DNA of 64,000 nt, taken from contig ONIL01000008.1 of NCBI GenBank assembly GCA_900317835.1, positions 1-64,000 on the forward strand. The letters run 5' to 3'. Of this stretch, positions 44,662-54,644 are shown piece by piece. The notes under the pieces are model-generated. The model saw only the letters and a list, made by a program, of their open reading frames with translations, did no database searches and was not told where the DNA came from. Source of the stretch: an uncultured Prevotellaceae bacterium. GTDB taxonomy: Bacteria; Bacteroidota; Bacteroidia; Bacteroidales; Muribaculaceae. How positions within the stretch are numbered: the stretch's first letter is position 1; each line of letters starts with the position of its first letter. The position numbers and the translations under genes were made by a program.

Positions 44662-47043
44662 TCAATTGCCACTCAGTAACTTGTCGATGAGGGCTGTAAG
44701 GTCGGCTAACGTGATGGATCCATCGGGCTTGACGTCAGCACAGGTAGTGCAAATAGCAATATTGCCACCCAACACGTAGTCAATCAAGTCGGTCACATCT
44801 TTGAGGGAGATAACTCCATCATGGTTAACATCACCAATAGCAAAACTATGACCATTATCAAACAAGGTCACCGTCTGTCTGTTGCTCCACGGGCTCTCGG
44901 TACCATCAGCGTATAGAGCCTTAACCTTATAGACATAAGTGCCCTCAGCTGGCAAATCTGTCACCGTGTAGAATTTGTCGGTGATGCCTGGAATCATGCG
45001 GTTAACAGCATCAGCAGGCTGAATGCCACTGGACTGTGTGATGTCACCCGCATAAATTTTGAGCATACTCATGTAAGGACAATGGCCAATGTCTGGCGAA
45101 TTAAGTGTAATCTTTTCACCGCTGCTGGCTGTCACAAGCCAAGTATGGGTATCTCCTGGATCAAGATAATAGTCAACAGGCTCAGTTTGCTCTGACTCTA
45201 CGGTCATATTGCCACTACAAAGGCCATTACTCCAAGTTGCGGTTGTTATTTCCACGCTAAAGATTTGATTGGTGAAACCATAGGGAACGGTATAGGAGAT
45301 ATGGCCATCAAGTATATATTCAGCAAAATAAAATGAATAGCGACCCGCAGAAACCGATGCACCACTCCATGGCTCGGAGAGAACGATAGCATGGCATTCA
45401 TCGGGATAGGGATCACCCGAGAGATAATCAATTAACTCCACTTCGGGACGCGTGTAGACATTAAGGGTGTAGTTCACCACATTCTCGTCAGGTGTCTCAT
45501 CGCTCCAGTCGGCACGGAATTGAGTCGAGTTGATATAAGAACTATCAGCAGGCAGCAAGAAAGGTAGCGTTGTGTCGAGCACGGCCTTACCCGTGATCAA
45601 AACTGTCTTATCCTCTGCTCCCGGGCAAGACAAAGTTATCGTGGCTGAGTGGTAGCCAGATGTTTGAGGATCATAGGTCACAGTAATGACCTTGCCGTTG
45701 CCAAGTTCGTTAGCGGCAACAGTGGAGGCATCTATCGAGAATGCGCCACTCTCGTCATTGAGTGTCAAGGTCACATTACCAGCCAGTTCATAGCCCTTGA
45801 CAGTAAAAGAGCCCGTTGTTGAATGTCCGACAACACCGTCGAGATACACCATCGATCTTATCGCTTTTATTGTTGGGCGTGAGGGTGCTGGCTGGATACC
45901 CATAACCATTTGTTGCGCAACATTGAAATTCATATCTAAGGACCCGTAGAATCCATGCAGGACAAAGTAGCCATCATACCTGCCACTCCAGCCCCAATTG
46001 ACATGATAGGCACCGTTGTTGGCATCGTATCCATCAACAGTGTAGGCGTGACCTGACAATGTCCACCATTCACGGAAATAACTGCTATATACCACAGGAC
46101 GGCCCTCGCGAAGTTCATTTTGAAGCATCGCATGCCACTCGTCATCCTCGATCAGCAACGAGTCGTCGTAATTGACGGCCAATTTGCCTTTATATATCAG
46201 TTCAACCAAATCCTCATCATAGCCGAAGAAGTTGACGGCACGGATGATGTCTTCACTATAACCGCCAGTGCCGCTGGGGGTGTACTGCAATTGCTCAACC
46301 TGACCGATGTAGCGCATCAGCCATGCGACAGCATCGGCCTGAACGGTAGAATATTCAACGTCGTTATAAACGTCAAGCATGTTGTCCCAATCAAAGGTGA
46401 TGGAGGGCAAGGCGGGTATCTCATACGGGTAATCCTCGCTGGAATTGATATAGCCTTCAACAGGGGGAGTTGGACCTGTAGGGTATTTCCAGTAGTGGAA
46501 CACCATCGCCAGGGAAGTGGCGGGGCACCCTGTCACACTATACTCCCCGTTAAAGACAGGGCATTGGTTGTAGTACGGTACTTTTTGATCCCATTTAGCC
46601 GTGATTAACGGAGCAACAGAAGAGATGTTCGGTCGGTTTTTAAGCATGGGGTTTTCAACAACCAGGCCAGGATGAGCTTGGAGGTACTCGATTTGTTTCT
46701 TGTAGATTTCCAGAAGAGTCCTCATGTTGTCGGGTATGGAATTCACATCCTCTGGACGGTCGCCCCATCCTAGAACCTGAGGTGCACGGTCGTCACCTGA
46801 AACAATGACAAAGTTCTTATCTGTTAGGAAGATGTAGTACACGGCCTTTGGGGCAAGGGAGGAGTTGGCCTCGGCATGCAGCAGTCTGATACTTTTGGCA
46901 GGCACACCAGCAAGATGATGAGTGCGGGCATTACTCTGCAAAAATTTCACTGCAGTTGACTGGGCGGTAGCCAAATTGACATCGGCTGCGGCCACCCGCA
47001 TCACGCACAGCATTAGAGTGACAAAAATCAGTGACTTTTTCAT
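44662..47043 (-). CDS. C10 family cysteine protease (streptopain-like) with dockerin
   Basis: 793 residues. Signal peptide MKKSLIFVTLMLCVMRVAAA; SpeB-type propeptide (about 22-130, VNLATAQSTAVKFLQ...FVIVSGDDRAPQVLGWG); catalytic Cys173 in VTGCPATSLAM and His332 in GHAYTVDGYD followed by VNWGWSGRYDGYF. Then Ig-like domains (about 400-730) and two dockerin loops (GDVNHDGVISLKD, ADVKPDGSITLAD). Related to SpeB, prevotellin-like and interpain enzymes that degrade host proteins. Own promoter at 47095-47125; terminates at 44595-44639. Confidence 0.93.
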   Translation of the reverse strand: MKKSLIFVTLMLCVMRVAAADVNLATAQSTAVKFLQSNARTHHLAGVPAKSIRLLHAEANSSLAPKAVYYIFLTDKNFVIVSGDDRAPQVLGWGDRPEDVNSIPDNMRTLLEIYKKQIEYLQAHPGLVVENPMLKNRPNISSVAPLITAKWDQKVPYYNQCPVFNGEYSVTGCPATSLAMVFHYWKYPTGPTPPVEGYINSSEDYPYEIPALPSITFDWDNMLDVYNDVEYSTVQADAVAWLMRYIGQVEQLQYTPSGTGGYSEDIIRAVNFFGYDEDLVELIYKGKLAVNYDDSLLIEDDEWHAMLQNELREGRPVVYSSYFREWWTLSGHAYTVDGYDANNGAYHVNWGWSGRYDGYFVLHGFYGSLDMNFNVAQQMVMGIQPAPSRPTIKAIRSMVYLDGVVGHSTTGSFTVKGYELAGNVTLTLNDESGAFSIDASTVAANELGNGKVITVTYDPQTSGYHSATITLSCPGAEDKTVLITGKAVLDTTLPFLLPADSSYINSTQFRADWSDETPDENVVNYTLNVYTRPEVELIDYLSGDPYPDECHAIVLSEPWSGASVSAGRYSFYFAEYILDGHISYTVPYGFTNQIFSVEITTATWSNGLCSGNMTVESEQTEPVDYYLDPGDTHTWLVTASSGEKITLNSPDIGHCPYMSMLKIYAGDITQSSGIQPADAVNRMIPGITDKFYTVTDLPAEGTYVYKVKALYADGTESPWSNRQTVTLFDNGHSFAIGDVNHDGVISLKDVTDLIDYVLGGNIAICTTCADVKPDGSITLADLTALIDKLLSGN

Positions 47044-47094
47044 AAACCATCATTTTTTAAGATTAAACATTGAGAAATTGATACTTTTAGACCT

Positions 47095-47125
47095 CAAAAA
47101 TAAACAATTCTGTCATAAAAATCAA
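47095..47125 (-). promoter_or_regulatory. Promoter of the C10 protease gene
   Basis: Minus-strand TTG (47123-47125), 20 bp, TATTTTTG (47095-47102), about 50 bp before the start codon. A small palindrome AACAGT-5-ACTGTT lies upstream at 47160-47176. Confidence 0.6.
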
Positions 47126-47190
47126 ATTTCCCTTATAATGATTTAAAATAATTACCGCAAACAGTAAACAACTGTTACCGCAATACGCAT

Positions 47191-47223
47191 TGTGCAGGAA
47201 TGCCAAGTTGACATTCCTGCACA
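47191..47223 (-). terminator. Hairpin downstream of the T9SS plug gene
   Basis: Perfect 12-bp stem TGTGCAGGAATG (47191-47202 with 47212-47223) and 9-base loop. No T run follows, so termination strength is uncertain. Confidence 0.55.
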
Positions 47224-47262
47224 GTGTATTCAATCAATGATAAACCGAGTTATTCGAGAGGA

Positions 47263-48540
47263 TTATTTGCCCGAGTAGGAGACGCCGTAGCCGACGAGGT
47301 GGTCGTAGCGCTCACCCATGGGACGGTCATAGACCTTGACGAGGTACTCGTTGACAGTCTCGTAGTGGTCACCCTCGATGCGGCCAGTCTGACCGATGGT
47401 AGTGCCGTCAGGCACCCACAGGTACATGTAGTTATAGGCACCTTGCTTGAGCAACAGGTCGGCAGTGTAGCATCCGCTGCTGGCGTCATACTTCATCATC
47501 GCCTGTGAAGCGGGGTAGCCATTGAGGAATTCGCCGTAGAGCCACACGTTGCCACCATTGAGTTTGCCCCCCGTGTCGAGGGTGAAATGGGTGATCATGT
47601 AGTCGGCTTGCAGGGCGTTCTCACCGTAGGCTTCGGCATTGCGGACGGTAAATCGCCCAAACTGCGTCTGGTCGTAGAGGTACTGAACCTCGTTACGAGG
47701 CTCGTCAACCATCAATATTGCGTGGTACATCGGTTCATAGTAGCGGATAGACTGAACGCCCATGTTGATCGTGTGGGCATTGACGGTCTCGAAACGCCTG
47801 AACTCGTTGCCTGCAGGGAAGATCAGGTCACGGTTGTGTTCATAGGTCACATGATCCACCCCCACCATCATCGGGCGTGAAACCGTGACAGCATTGTCGT
47901 CACGCGAATTCTGAGACACAATGCAAGTGAACTCACTATAGGGATCTCTAATCTGGTTGGGCTTGTAACGCACATCGAATGTCACTTGCTGGAAACGGTT
48001 ATTGTACTCAATATCGGTGCGCGAGGTGACTTGAGGATAGACACCCACCTTGCCTTCACATACCGAGAAGCGTGTCTGGAACAGAATTTTGTCATTGTTG
48101 TCCTGCTCATAGACTGTGAGCAGATAGTTTCCACTGACCAACAACTCCATGTCAGGGTTAGGAAGCACGAACTGGTAGTTGTAGTAGTGGACGTAGGTTG
48201 CCTCGCTCTGGGCATAATCGTCGATATCGGCATAATTGAAACCGCTCACATACTCGCTCTCAACCAACTGCGATGGTTGCCAGTCGGCATTGCAGTGAGT
48301 AACACTGTAACGCAGGTAATGCACATCATAGTCCAGATAATCAAAGTTGATGAGCAGGCGATCATCGCTGTTCATCATCAGGATGGGTGGAATATACATG
48401 TTGCTGGCAAGGCACACCTTGAGGGAACGCACGTTGTTGTCAAAGATGATGGTACGCGTGTCCACCTTGTTCTGTGCCACTACTGCGACAGTCATCAGGC
48501 AGGTACACAGAAGCGATAAAGTTCTATTCCAATTATTCAT
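47263..48540 (-). CDS. Type IX secretion system plug protein (former DUF5103)
   Basis: 425 residues from MNNWNRTLSLLCTC (48540), with a signal peptide ending VAVVAQ. The sequence layout (NNVRSLKVCL, LLINFDYLDYDVHYLRYSVTHCNADWQPSQL, FNYADIDDYAQS, YTVYEQDND-like strand) matches the DUF5103 family. Its Flavobacterium homologue was seen plugging the periplasmic side of the SprA translocon. It implies that this organism has a T9SS, although other components are not in this window. Monocistronic between hairpins. Confidence 0.85.
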   Translation of the reverse strand: MNNWNRTLSLLCTCLMTVAVVAQNKVDTRTIIFDNNVRSLKVCLASNMYIPPILMMNSDDRLLINFDYLDYDVHYLRYSVTHCNADWQPSQLVESEYVSGFNYADIDDYAQSEATYVHYYNYQFVLPNPDMELLVSGNYLLTVYEQDNNDKILFQTRFSVCEGKVGVYPQVTSRTDIEYNNRFQQVTFDVRYKPNQIRDPYSEFTCIVSQNSRDDNAVTVSRPMMVGVDHVTYEHNRDLIFPAGNEFRRFETVNAHTINMGVQSIRYYEPMYHAILMVDEPRNEVQYLYDQTQFGRFTVRNAEAYGENALQADYMITHFTLDTGGKLNGGNVWLYGEFLNGYPASQAMMKYDASSGCYTADLLLKQGAYNYMYLWVPDGTTIGQTGRIEGDHYETVNEYLVKVYDRPMGERYDHLVGYGVSYSGK

Positions 48541-48593
48541 AGCGCGAAGCAAAATGATTTCTAATTAGACACGATTCTATCCTAGAGGTTTAA

Positions 48594-49565
48594 TTACCGC
48601 AATAACAGATAGATGGTATAGGCAATATAGGCAATAAAGAAGATTACACCCTCGATGCGGTCAAACTTGTTCTTCTTGAAAGTGAACACCACGATAAAAA
48701 GCATTATTGCGGCTAACAGCATCACGGCATAGTCCCAAATGTTGATATCCACCAGCACTAACGGTTGGACCGTTGCCGCCGTACCCAAGATGAACATCAG
48801 GTTGAACAGGTTGCTGCCGATGACATTGCCAAGTGCCAACTGGGGATTCTTCTTGCTCGCAGCGATAATGGCTGTTACCAGTTCGGGCAACGAGGTGCCC
48901 ACGGCAACAATCGTAATGGCGATGACAGCCTCGCTCATTCCCCAGGCCCGGGCCAGATTCTTGGCACTGTCAAGAAACAGGTTGCCGCCGAAGATGAGTG
49001 CGACCAACGAAACGACGGCAATGGGCCACAGGAGCCATGGACTCTTGCCTGTGAGCGAAGATTTTGCTTCCTCGTCGGCATCCTCGATGGCCTTCTTGGG
49101 GTCTTTGCCCTTCTGGACAATCACCCAGCACATGTAGCCGATGAAGCATGCCAGCAACACGACACCATCAAGACGGTTAAGTGAATTGGTGAGTCCAGGG
49201 AGAAAGGAATCGTTAGCGATGATTGTGACAAAGATCGTTGCAATGATGACAAACGGGATGTCGCGATATCGTTGCAAGCGCTCAATAGAGAACGGCAAAA
49301 TCATCGCCGTGACACCTAAAATCAGGAACACGTTGGCGATATTGGAACCGATGACATTACCCATGGCGATATCACCGCTGTTGCTCAAGGCACTGGAAAT
49401 GGACACAAACAACTCGGGGGCGCTGGTGCCGATACCAACGATGGTGAGTCCGATGATGAAATTAGATATCTTGGCACGCTGGGCTATCGCCACCGATGAG
49501 TCCACAAGATAGTTGGCTGCAAGCAATAACAGCCCCAGGCCAACTACAAGCAATAGATAATCCAT
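48594..49565 (-). CDS. Calcium/sodium antiporter (CaCA family, YrbG-like)
   Basis: 323 residues from MDYLLLVVGLG (49565). Ten predicted helices in two homologous halves, each with an alpha repeat: GIGTSAPELFVSISSALSNSGDIAMGNVIGSNIAN and VAVGTSLPELVTAIIAASKKNPQLALGNVIGSNLFN (the GTSxPE and GNxxGSN motifs carry the ion-binding Glu and Asn). Inner-membrane exchange of Na+ or H+ for Ca2+. Lies downstream of alaS across a terminator-like hairpin. Confidence 0.93.
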   Translation of the reverse strand: MDYLLLVVGLGLLLLAANYLVDSSVAIAQRAKISNFIIGLTIVGIGTSAPELFVSISSALSNSGDIAMGNVIGSNIANVFLILGVTAMILPFSIERLQRYRDIPFVIIATIFVTIIANDSFLPGLTNSLNRLDGVVLLACFIGYMCWVIVQKGKDPKKAIEDADEEAKSSLTGKSPWLLWPIAVVSLVALIFGGNLFLDSAKNLARAWGMSEAVIAITIVAVGTSLPELVTAIIAASKKNPQLALGNVIGSNLFNLMFILGTAATVQPLVLVDINIWDYAVMLLAAIMLFIVVFTFKKNKFDRIEGVIFFIAYIAYTIYLLLR

Positions 49566-49594
49566 TACACTCTTACAATTAGTATTATATAACA

Positions 49595-49626
49595 CTACCG
49601 CACCCCTACCTATCGAGGTGCGGTAG
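49595..49626 (-). terminator. Terminator downstream of alaS
   Basis: 10-bp perfect stem CTACCGCACC (49595-49604 with 49617-49626), 12-base loop, moderately T-rich minus-strand tail (TGTTATAT). Confidence 0.6.
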
Positions 49627-49640
49627 ATTCATGTCAATTA

Positions 49641-52256
49641 TCATTTCAATGCATCGCGCATGGCCACGATAGCCTCATCGAGACCCTGGAGATTGCGGCC
49701 ACCTGCCTGAGCGAAATGAGGTTGACCACCGCCACCACCCTGGATAAACTTGGCGGCGCCACGCACAATGTTGCCGGCATTCTTTCCTGCCTTGACGAGG
49801 TCCTCGCTGAGCATCACCGTCAACATGGGCTTGTCGTCATGCCTGGTAGCAGCAAGGAACGCTGTTGCCGTTGTGCATTCGGCCTTGATGGTGAGAGCTA
49901 CGCCCTTCACGACATCGGGCAAGTGCGGGCCCGTCATCGTGATGACGTTGATGCCATTCATCTCCTTCGCCTCGGTGATGAGTTGCTTGGCAACAATCGA
50001 GATGCGCTGCTTCATGAAGTCATCGACCTTCTTCTGGAGTTCGGCATTCTCACTGAGTGACTTCTTGAGGGCAGCGATAGCATCAGGAGCATTGTTGAGC
50101 AATTCCTTGATGTGGGCCATCGAGTCCTGGAATTCATCAATAATTGATTCCACTCGCTCGCCAGTCACAGCCTCGATGCGGCGGATGCCTGCAGCGATGC
50201 TACTCTCACTCACGATGCGCACCATGCCGATATTGCCCGTATTGGGCACATGGGTGCCACCACACAGCTCTACCGAGTCACCATACTTGATGACACGAAC
50301 ATGGTCGCCATATTTCTCGCCAAAGAGAGCCATGGCGCCCATTTGACGGGCCTCGTCGATGGGCATTTCGCGATGCTCCTCACGGACGATGGCATCGCGA
50401 ATCATCTTGTTGGCCAGATGCTCAACCTGACGGATTTCCTCGGGCGTAACTTTGCGGAAGTGGGAGAAGTCGAAGCGCAGTGAGTGCGGGTCAACATAGG
50501 ATCCTTTCTGCTCGACATGGGTACCGAGCACCTGACGAAGGGCAGCATGGAGCAAATGGGTTGCCGTGTGGTTGCACTCGGTGGCGCGGCGTGCCTCCAG
50601 ATTGATGGCGGCGCGGAAGGTAGCGTTAACATCACTCGGCAACTTGGCTGTAATGTGCACGGGCAGGTTGTTCTCACGCTTGGTATCGGTCACGTCAATG
50701 ACCTCGTCACCAAGTGTAAGGGTTCCGCAGTCACCCACCTGACCTCCCATCTCGGCATAGAACGGAGTGCGATCAAGCACAATCTGATAGTAGGATTTAT
50801 TCTTCTGAGTCACCTTGCGGTAACGCAGGATGTTCACGTCACACTCAGTGAGGTCATAGCCCACAAACTCGGTCACGCCGTCACGCAGCTCCACCCAGTC
50901 GGTCGCTTCGACTGCGGCAGCATTGCGGGCACGCTGTTTCTGCTTCTGCATCTCGACATTGAATTCTTCCTCGTTGACAGTCATGCCGTTCTCGCGCAGG
51001 ATGAGTTCTGTCAAGTCAAGCGGGAAACCAAAGGTGTCATAGAGCGTGAAAGCCTCCTTGCCGTCAACGACGGTCTTTCCTGCAGCCTTGGTGTCGGCAA
51101 TCACCTTCTCGATGAGTTTCATACCCGTCTCAAGGGTGCGCAGGAAGGCGTCTTCCTCCTCTTTGGTCACATGCTTGATGAGGTCGGCCTGAGCCTTGAT
51201 CTCGGGATAGGCCTCGCCCATGCTGTCGATGAGCGTATCGATAAGACGGTACATGAAAGCCTCCTTGAAGCCAAGGAACGTGTAACCATAACGCACGGCA
51301 CGGCGCAAGATGCGGCGAATGACGTAGCCTGCCTTGGCATTACTGGGCAACTGGCCGTCGGCCACCGAGAAAGCGATGGTGCGCACATGGTCGGCCACGA
51401 CGCGCATGGCGATGTCCACGTCCTTGTTGTCACCGTATTTCTTGCCGCACATCTCGCCCAACTTGCTGATGAGGGGCTGGAAGACGTCGGTATCGTAGTT
51501 GGATTTCTTGTCCTGAAGGGCCATGCACAAGCGCTCCAGACCCATACCCGTGTCAATGACCTTGTTGGGCAACGGCTCGAGCGTGCCGTCCACCTTGCGG
51601 TTATACTGCATGAACACGAGGTTCCAAATCTCGATCACGAGAGGGTTGTCCTTGTTGACGAGCGAAGCGCCGGGAACGGCGGCCTTCTCCTCATCGCTGC
51701 GCAGGTCGATGTGAATCTCACTGCACGGACCACACGGACCGGTGTCACCCATTTCCCAGAAGTTGTCGTGGCTATCACCATTGAGGATGTGATCCTTGGG
51801 CAGATGTGCCTCCCAAAAGGCAGCAGCCTCATCGTCACGGCTCACGCCGATGCTGTCATCACCCTCGAACACGGTTGCATACAGATTCTTGGGGTCAAGT
51901 CCATAGACATTGACCAACAAGTCCCATGCCCAGTCGATGGCCTCGTGCTTGAAATAATCGCCAAACGACCAGTTACCCAGCATCTCGAACATGGTGTGAT
52001 GATAGGTATCGTGCCCCACCTCTTCCAGGTCGTTGTGCTTGCCGCTCACGCGCAGGCACTTCTGGGAATCAGCCACACGGCGCCACTGCGCTTCCTTGTT
52101 GCCCAGGATAATGTCCTTGAACTGATTCATACCGGCATTGGTAAACATGAGAGTGGGATCATCCTTGATGACCATGGGAGCCGAGGGGACGATGTGGTGC
52201 CCGTGCTCCTCGAAGTAACGCTTGAACGTCTCGCGAATTTCTTTTGCAGTAAGCAT
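49641..52256 (-). CDS. alaS: Alanine--tRNA ligase
   Basis: 871 residues from [11 protein letters not shown] (52256). Class II synthetase N-terminal domain with motif 1-3 regions ([33 protein letters not shown]), the editing domain with the zinc/catalytic set HTATHLLH and CGGTH, and the C-Ala domain ending [14 protein letters not shown]. Charges tRNA-Ala and hydrolyses mischarged tRNA. Divergent from the MerR-type regulator; a near-consensus TAGACTTTG box lies on the minus strand at 52299-52307. Confidence 0.98.
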   Translation of the reverse strand: MLTAKEIRETFKRYFEEHGHHIVPSAPMVIKDDPTLMFTNAGMNQFKDIILGNKEAQWRRVADSQKCLRVSGKHNDLEEVGHDTYHHTMFEMLGNWSFGDYFKHEAIDWAWDLLVNVYGLDPKNLYATVFEGDDSIGVSRDDEAAAFWEAHLPKDHILNGDSHDNFWEMGDTGPCGPCSEIHIDLRSDEEKAAVPGASLVNKDNPLVIEIWNLVFMQYNRKVDGTLEPLPNKVIDTGMGLERLCMALQDKKSNYDTDVFQPLISKLGEMCGKKYGDNKDVDIAMRVVADHVRTIAFSVADGQLPSNAKAGYVIRRILRRAVRYGYTFLGFKEAFMYRLIDTLIDSMGEAYPEIKAQADLIKHVTKEEEDAFLRTLETGMKLIEKVIADTKAAGKTVVDGKEAFTLYDTFGFPLDLTELILRENGMTVNEEEFNVEMQKQKQRARNAAAVEATDWVELRDGVTEFVGYDLTECDVNILRYRKVTQKNKSYYQIVLDRTPFYAEMGGQVGDCGTLTLGDEVIDVTDTKRENNLPVHITAKLPSDVNATFRAAINLEARRATECNHTATHLLHAALRQVLGTHVEQKGSYVDPHSLRFDFSHFRKVTPEEIRQVEHLANKMIRDAIVREEHREMPIDEARQMGAMALFGEKYGDHVRVIKYGDSVELCGGTHVPNTGNIGMVRIVSESSIAAGIRRIEAVTGERVESIIDEFQDSMAHIKELLNNAPDAIAALKKSLSENAELQKKVDDFMKQRISIVAKQLITEAKEMNGINVITMTGPHLPDVVKGVALTIKAECTTATAFLAATRHDDKPMLTVMLSEDLVKAGKNAGNIVRGAAKFIQGGGGGQPHFAQAGGRNLQGLDEAIVAMRDALK

Positions 52257-52295
52257 AATATTTTGTCTTAATATATTATAAATGTTCCTGTTTTG

Positions 52296-52326
52296 TTGCA
52301 AAGTCTAAACTCTTTGTTTACCTTTG
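52296..52326 (+). promoter_or_regulatory. Promoter of the MerR-type gene
   Basis: TTG (52296-52298), 20 bp, TACCTTTG (52319-52326); leader of about 50 bases to the ATG at 52381. It overlaps the probable alaS promoter. Confidence 0.65.
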
Positions 52327-52380
52327 CAGTGTTGTAATCAACTTGCAAAGTTAATTATTTCTGTCAATTTGTGCAAGACC

Positions 52381-52737
52381 ATGCAGGAACTGGATAAAAA
52401 ATTCTACAAAATCGGTGACGTTTCTGAGATACTTGGTATCCCCGAATCCACACTGCGCTACTGGGAGACGCAGTTCACCATCATCAAGCCCAAGCGCAAC
52501 AAAAAGAATATCCGCTACTACACTCCCAACGACATCGAGACCATCAGCAAGGTGTATTATCTGGTTAAGGAGAAAGGGCTCAAGCTTGACGCAGCCCAAG
52601 CACAGATTCGCCACAACCGCGACGGTGTTGACAAGCGTTTTGACGCCATCGAGCAGCTCAAAGGCATCAAGCAACAACTCATCGCCTTCCAGTGCGCGCT
52701 TGACGAGATTTTCCCCGACATCCCTGCTGCGAGATGA
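52381..52737 (+). CDS. MerR family transcriptional regulator
   Basis: 118 residues from MQELDKKFYKIGDV. Winged-HTH of MerR type: KIGDVSEILGIPESTLRYWETQF, RYYTPNDIETISKVYYLVKEKGLKLDAAQ, followed by a short helical dimerisation tail and no ligand-binding domain. Such minimal MerR proteins are conserved in Bacteroidetes near alaS. Target genes unknown. Confidence 0.9.
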   Translation: MQELDKKFYKIGDVSEILGIPESTLRYWETQFTIIKPKRNKKNIRYYTPNDIETISKVYYLVKEKGLKLDAAQAQIRHNRDGVDKRFDAIEQLKGIKQQLIAFQCALDEIFPDIPAAR

Positions 52738-52783
52738 TCCACAGCCTCGCTTATCGAGGCCATCACAAGAACACCCTTGAAAC

Positions 52784-52806
52784 AAAAAACCGTGCTTGCG
52801 CACGGT
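52784..52806 (-). terminator. Terminator for the OmpP1-like gene
   Basis: 7-bp stem ACCGTGC, 4-base loop, GCACGGT (52789-52806) with six T on the minus strand (52784-52789 region). The stem core is the same as in the fbp terminator at 16112-16141. Confidence 0.7.
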
Positions 52807-52837
52807 AATCCTTGATATTATTGATATATATAATAAA

Positions 52838-52872
52838 GTCTGGCAACACGCGATCACCGCGCATTGCCAGAC
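52838..52872. terminator. Long hairpin between MerR and OmpP1-like genes
   Basis: Outer 9-bp stem GTCTGGCAA/TTGCCAGAC (52838-52846 and 52864-52872) with an inner GCG/CGC pairing; minus-strand continuation is TTTATTATA, plus-strand continuation ACCTTCTTTG. Could serve either converging gene. Confidence 0.5.
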
Positions 52873-52932
52873 ACCTTCTTTGTTTAATGAATTTTATAAA
52901 CGTAATTTCTGGGTGAAAATCTTCATTTTTTA

Positions 52933-54564
52933 TCAGAACCTCATGCCCAATGTGAGGGAGATGCGGTTGTTGTTGTCCTTGACATCGGCACTGACGTTGG
53001 GCACATAACCGACCTCGTCGTTGATGGGCGAGAAGGCGTTATAAACGCACTCACGAATCTGGTGAACATAGGCCAGGTCACTATAGAATGACTTGTAATG
53101 GTAGCCCACACCGCAAGTGATGTGATGAACATTGTTGTCATACTGATAGGTGGGGTTGGTGCCTACAGTGGAAATCATGTAGTCATAATCATCAACACCC
53201 TTCTTGACCTGAGTGGTCTTGATGCTGTAACCGGCACGCAGGCTCCAATTGGGATTGACACGGTACTCACCACCGATGCGGATGATGTGTGAAGGCTTGA
53301 AGTAGTTCTTCACATTATCAGTCACATCATAGTAGTTGTCACCGCGGTCGTCACCGACACGCATCGACTGGTTAGCCACATACTCATAGTCCATGCTCAG
53401 GATTCCCTTCGTGCCAATCACACCGGCCACACTGCCGATGAAACGCCAGGGAGTAGAGATGGTATAGCTGCTGGAGTAGTCATAGCCATCATTGCTGCCC
53501 TTTTCGGCACGGTAGAGGAGATCCTCGTTATAATAGGCATGGAGTTTTGAGCTCACATAGTAGGTGTCACGCATGTCATAGTAGGTGGGCGTGTGGAACG
53601 CGGCACCAATGCGCAGCTCCTGGGTGGGTTTCCAGATAAGGCCTAACTTGAAGTTGATACCGGTTCCCTCACTGTGGAGGTAATTGTACAGGCCCCAGCG
53701 GGCACGCGTGCCGGTATAGATAATGGGACTTTCAAACAGGTCCTCATCATCAGCCATGACGTAGGCGTTAGTCAAATTCTCCTCATAGGCCTGAACACTC
53801 TTGAAGTCCAGGTCAAGGATGCCGAAATCGAGACCGAAGTACAGCTTATTGGCCACATTGCCACCAAAGGCGATATTATACTCGTCGGCATGTCCACGCT
53901 CATCCACATCATAGATGGCGCTACCTGTTGTCCCTACATCATATAGGCCTCGCATGTAACCATCATCATAGATGTTGATAATACCCACATAACCACCATT
54001 GTTGGTCTCCATGTCAAATGTGGTTACTGCTGCCCAAGGAGCATAGCCGTCGAAGTAAGGATCGAAGTCGTCGGTCCAGTAGAGATCAGCGTCGGTAAAA
54101 CCAGGAACGTTGACAAATTCGTCAGCAATGTAGTTACTCATCGACGACGGGATGTTAGCCACGCCTCCCGTATAGTGGCGATTGAACGATTTCAAGCGAT
54201 TATAGGTGAAGCCGAAGTTCAGGTTGGGAACAGCCTCGCTGTCAAGACGGATGGCGCCGATATAGCCCACGTTATTGACATTGAACTTGGTCTCGTTGGT
54301 CGTCTCGATGCCTGCTTTGACACTGTTGAAGTCCACCCCCATGGTGATTCCCAGATCGGAACTGCGATACACACCGATGCCGGCGGGGTTTTGGGTGAGT
54401 GTCGAGAGATCTCCTCCGAGGGCTCCGAAGGCCCCCGCCATCGATTGGAAGCGCGAGGTTCCTCGGAGTTCGGTTTGAGACATCTGCAGGACATCAAAGG
54501 CGTCCTGTGCGTTTATCATAAGAGGAAGTCCGCACAACAATAAGGCAAAAACTTTCTTCTTCAT
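52933..54564 (-). CDS. OmpP1/FadL/TodX-like outer-membrane transport protein
   Basis: 543 residues with signal peptide MKKKVFALLLCGLPLMINAQ. The N-terminal hatch region (SRFQSMAGAFGALGGDLSTLTQNPAGIGVYRSSDLGIT) is characteristic of the OmpP1/FadL family, in which Asn-Pro-Ala precedes the first strand. Then a beta-barrel ending RISLTLGMRF with the terminal Phe of Omp85 substrates. The family moves hydrophobic compounds such as fatty acids across the outer membrane; substrate unknown here. It lies 80 bp downstream of the low-complexity protein gene. Confidence 0.85.
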   Translation of the reverse strand: MKKKVFALLLCGLPLMINAQDAFDVLQMSQTELRGTSRFQSMAGAFGALGGDLSTLTQNPAGIGVYRSSDLGITMGVDFNSVKAGIETTNETKFNVNNVGYIGAIRLDSEAVPNLNFGFTYNRLKSFNRHYTGGVANIPSSMSNYIADEFVNVPGFTDADLYWTDDFDPYFDGYAPWAAVTTFDMETNNGGYVGIINIYDDGYMRGLYDVGTTGSAIYDVDERGHADEYNIAFGGNVANKLYFGLDFGILDLDFKSVQAYEENLTNAYVMADDEDLFESPIIYTGTRARWGLYNYLHSEGTGINFKLGLIWKPTQELRIGAAFHTPTYYDMRDTYYVSSKLHAYYNEDLLYRAEKGSNDGYDYSSSYTISTPWRFIGSVAGVIGTKGILSMDYEYVANQSMRVGDDRGDNYYDVTDNVKNYFKPSHIIRIGGEYRVNPNWSLRAGYSIKTTQVKKGVDDYDYMISTVGTNPTYQYDNNVHHITCGVGYHYKSFYSDLAYVHQIRECVYNAFSPINDEVGYVPNVSADVKDNNNRISLTLGMRF

Positions 54565-54644
54565 TTCTTCTTAAATTTAATTAGGTGTCTAGTCGTGTTA
54601 AACTATGTATGATGATGAATGGTTGTGTGGCTGAATCCATCTTA

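Noticed and set aside
50484-52271. Open frame of about 595 codons on the plus strand opposite alaS
   Set aside because: It is the mirror of the alaS reading frame. Codon bias of a long conserved gene often keeps an antisense frame open, and the predicted protein has no recognisable domain or start context.
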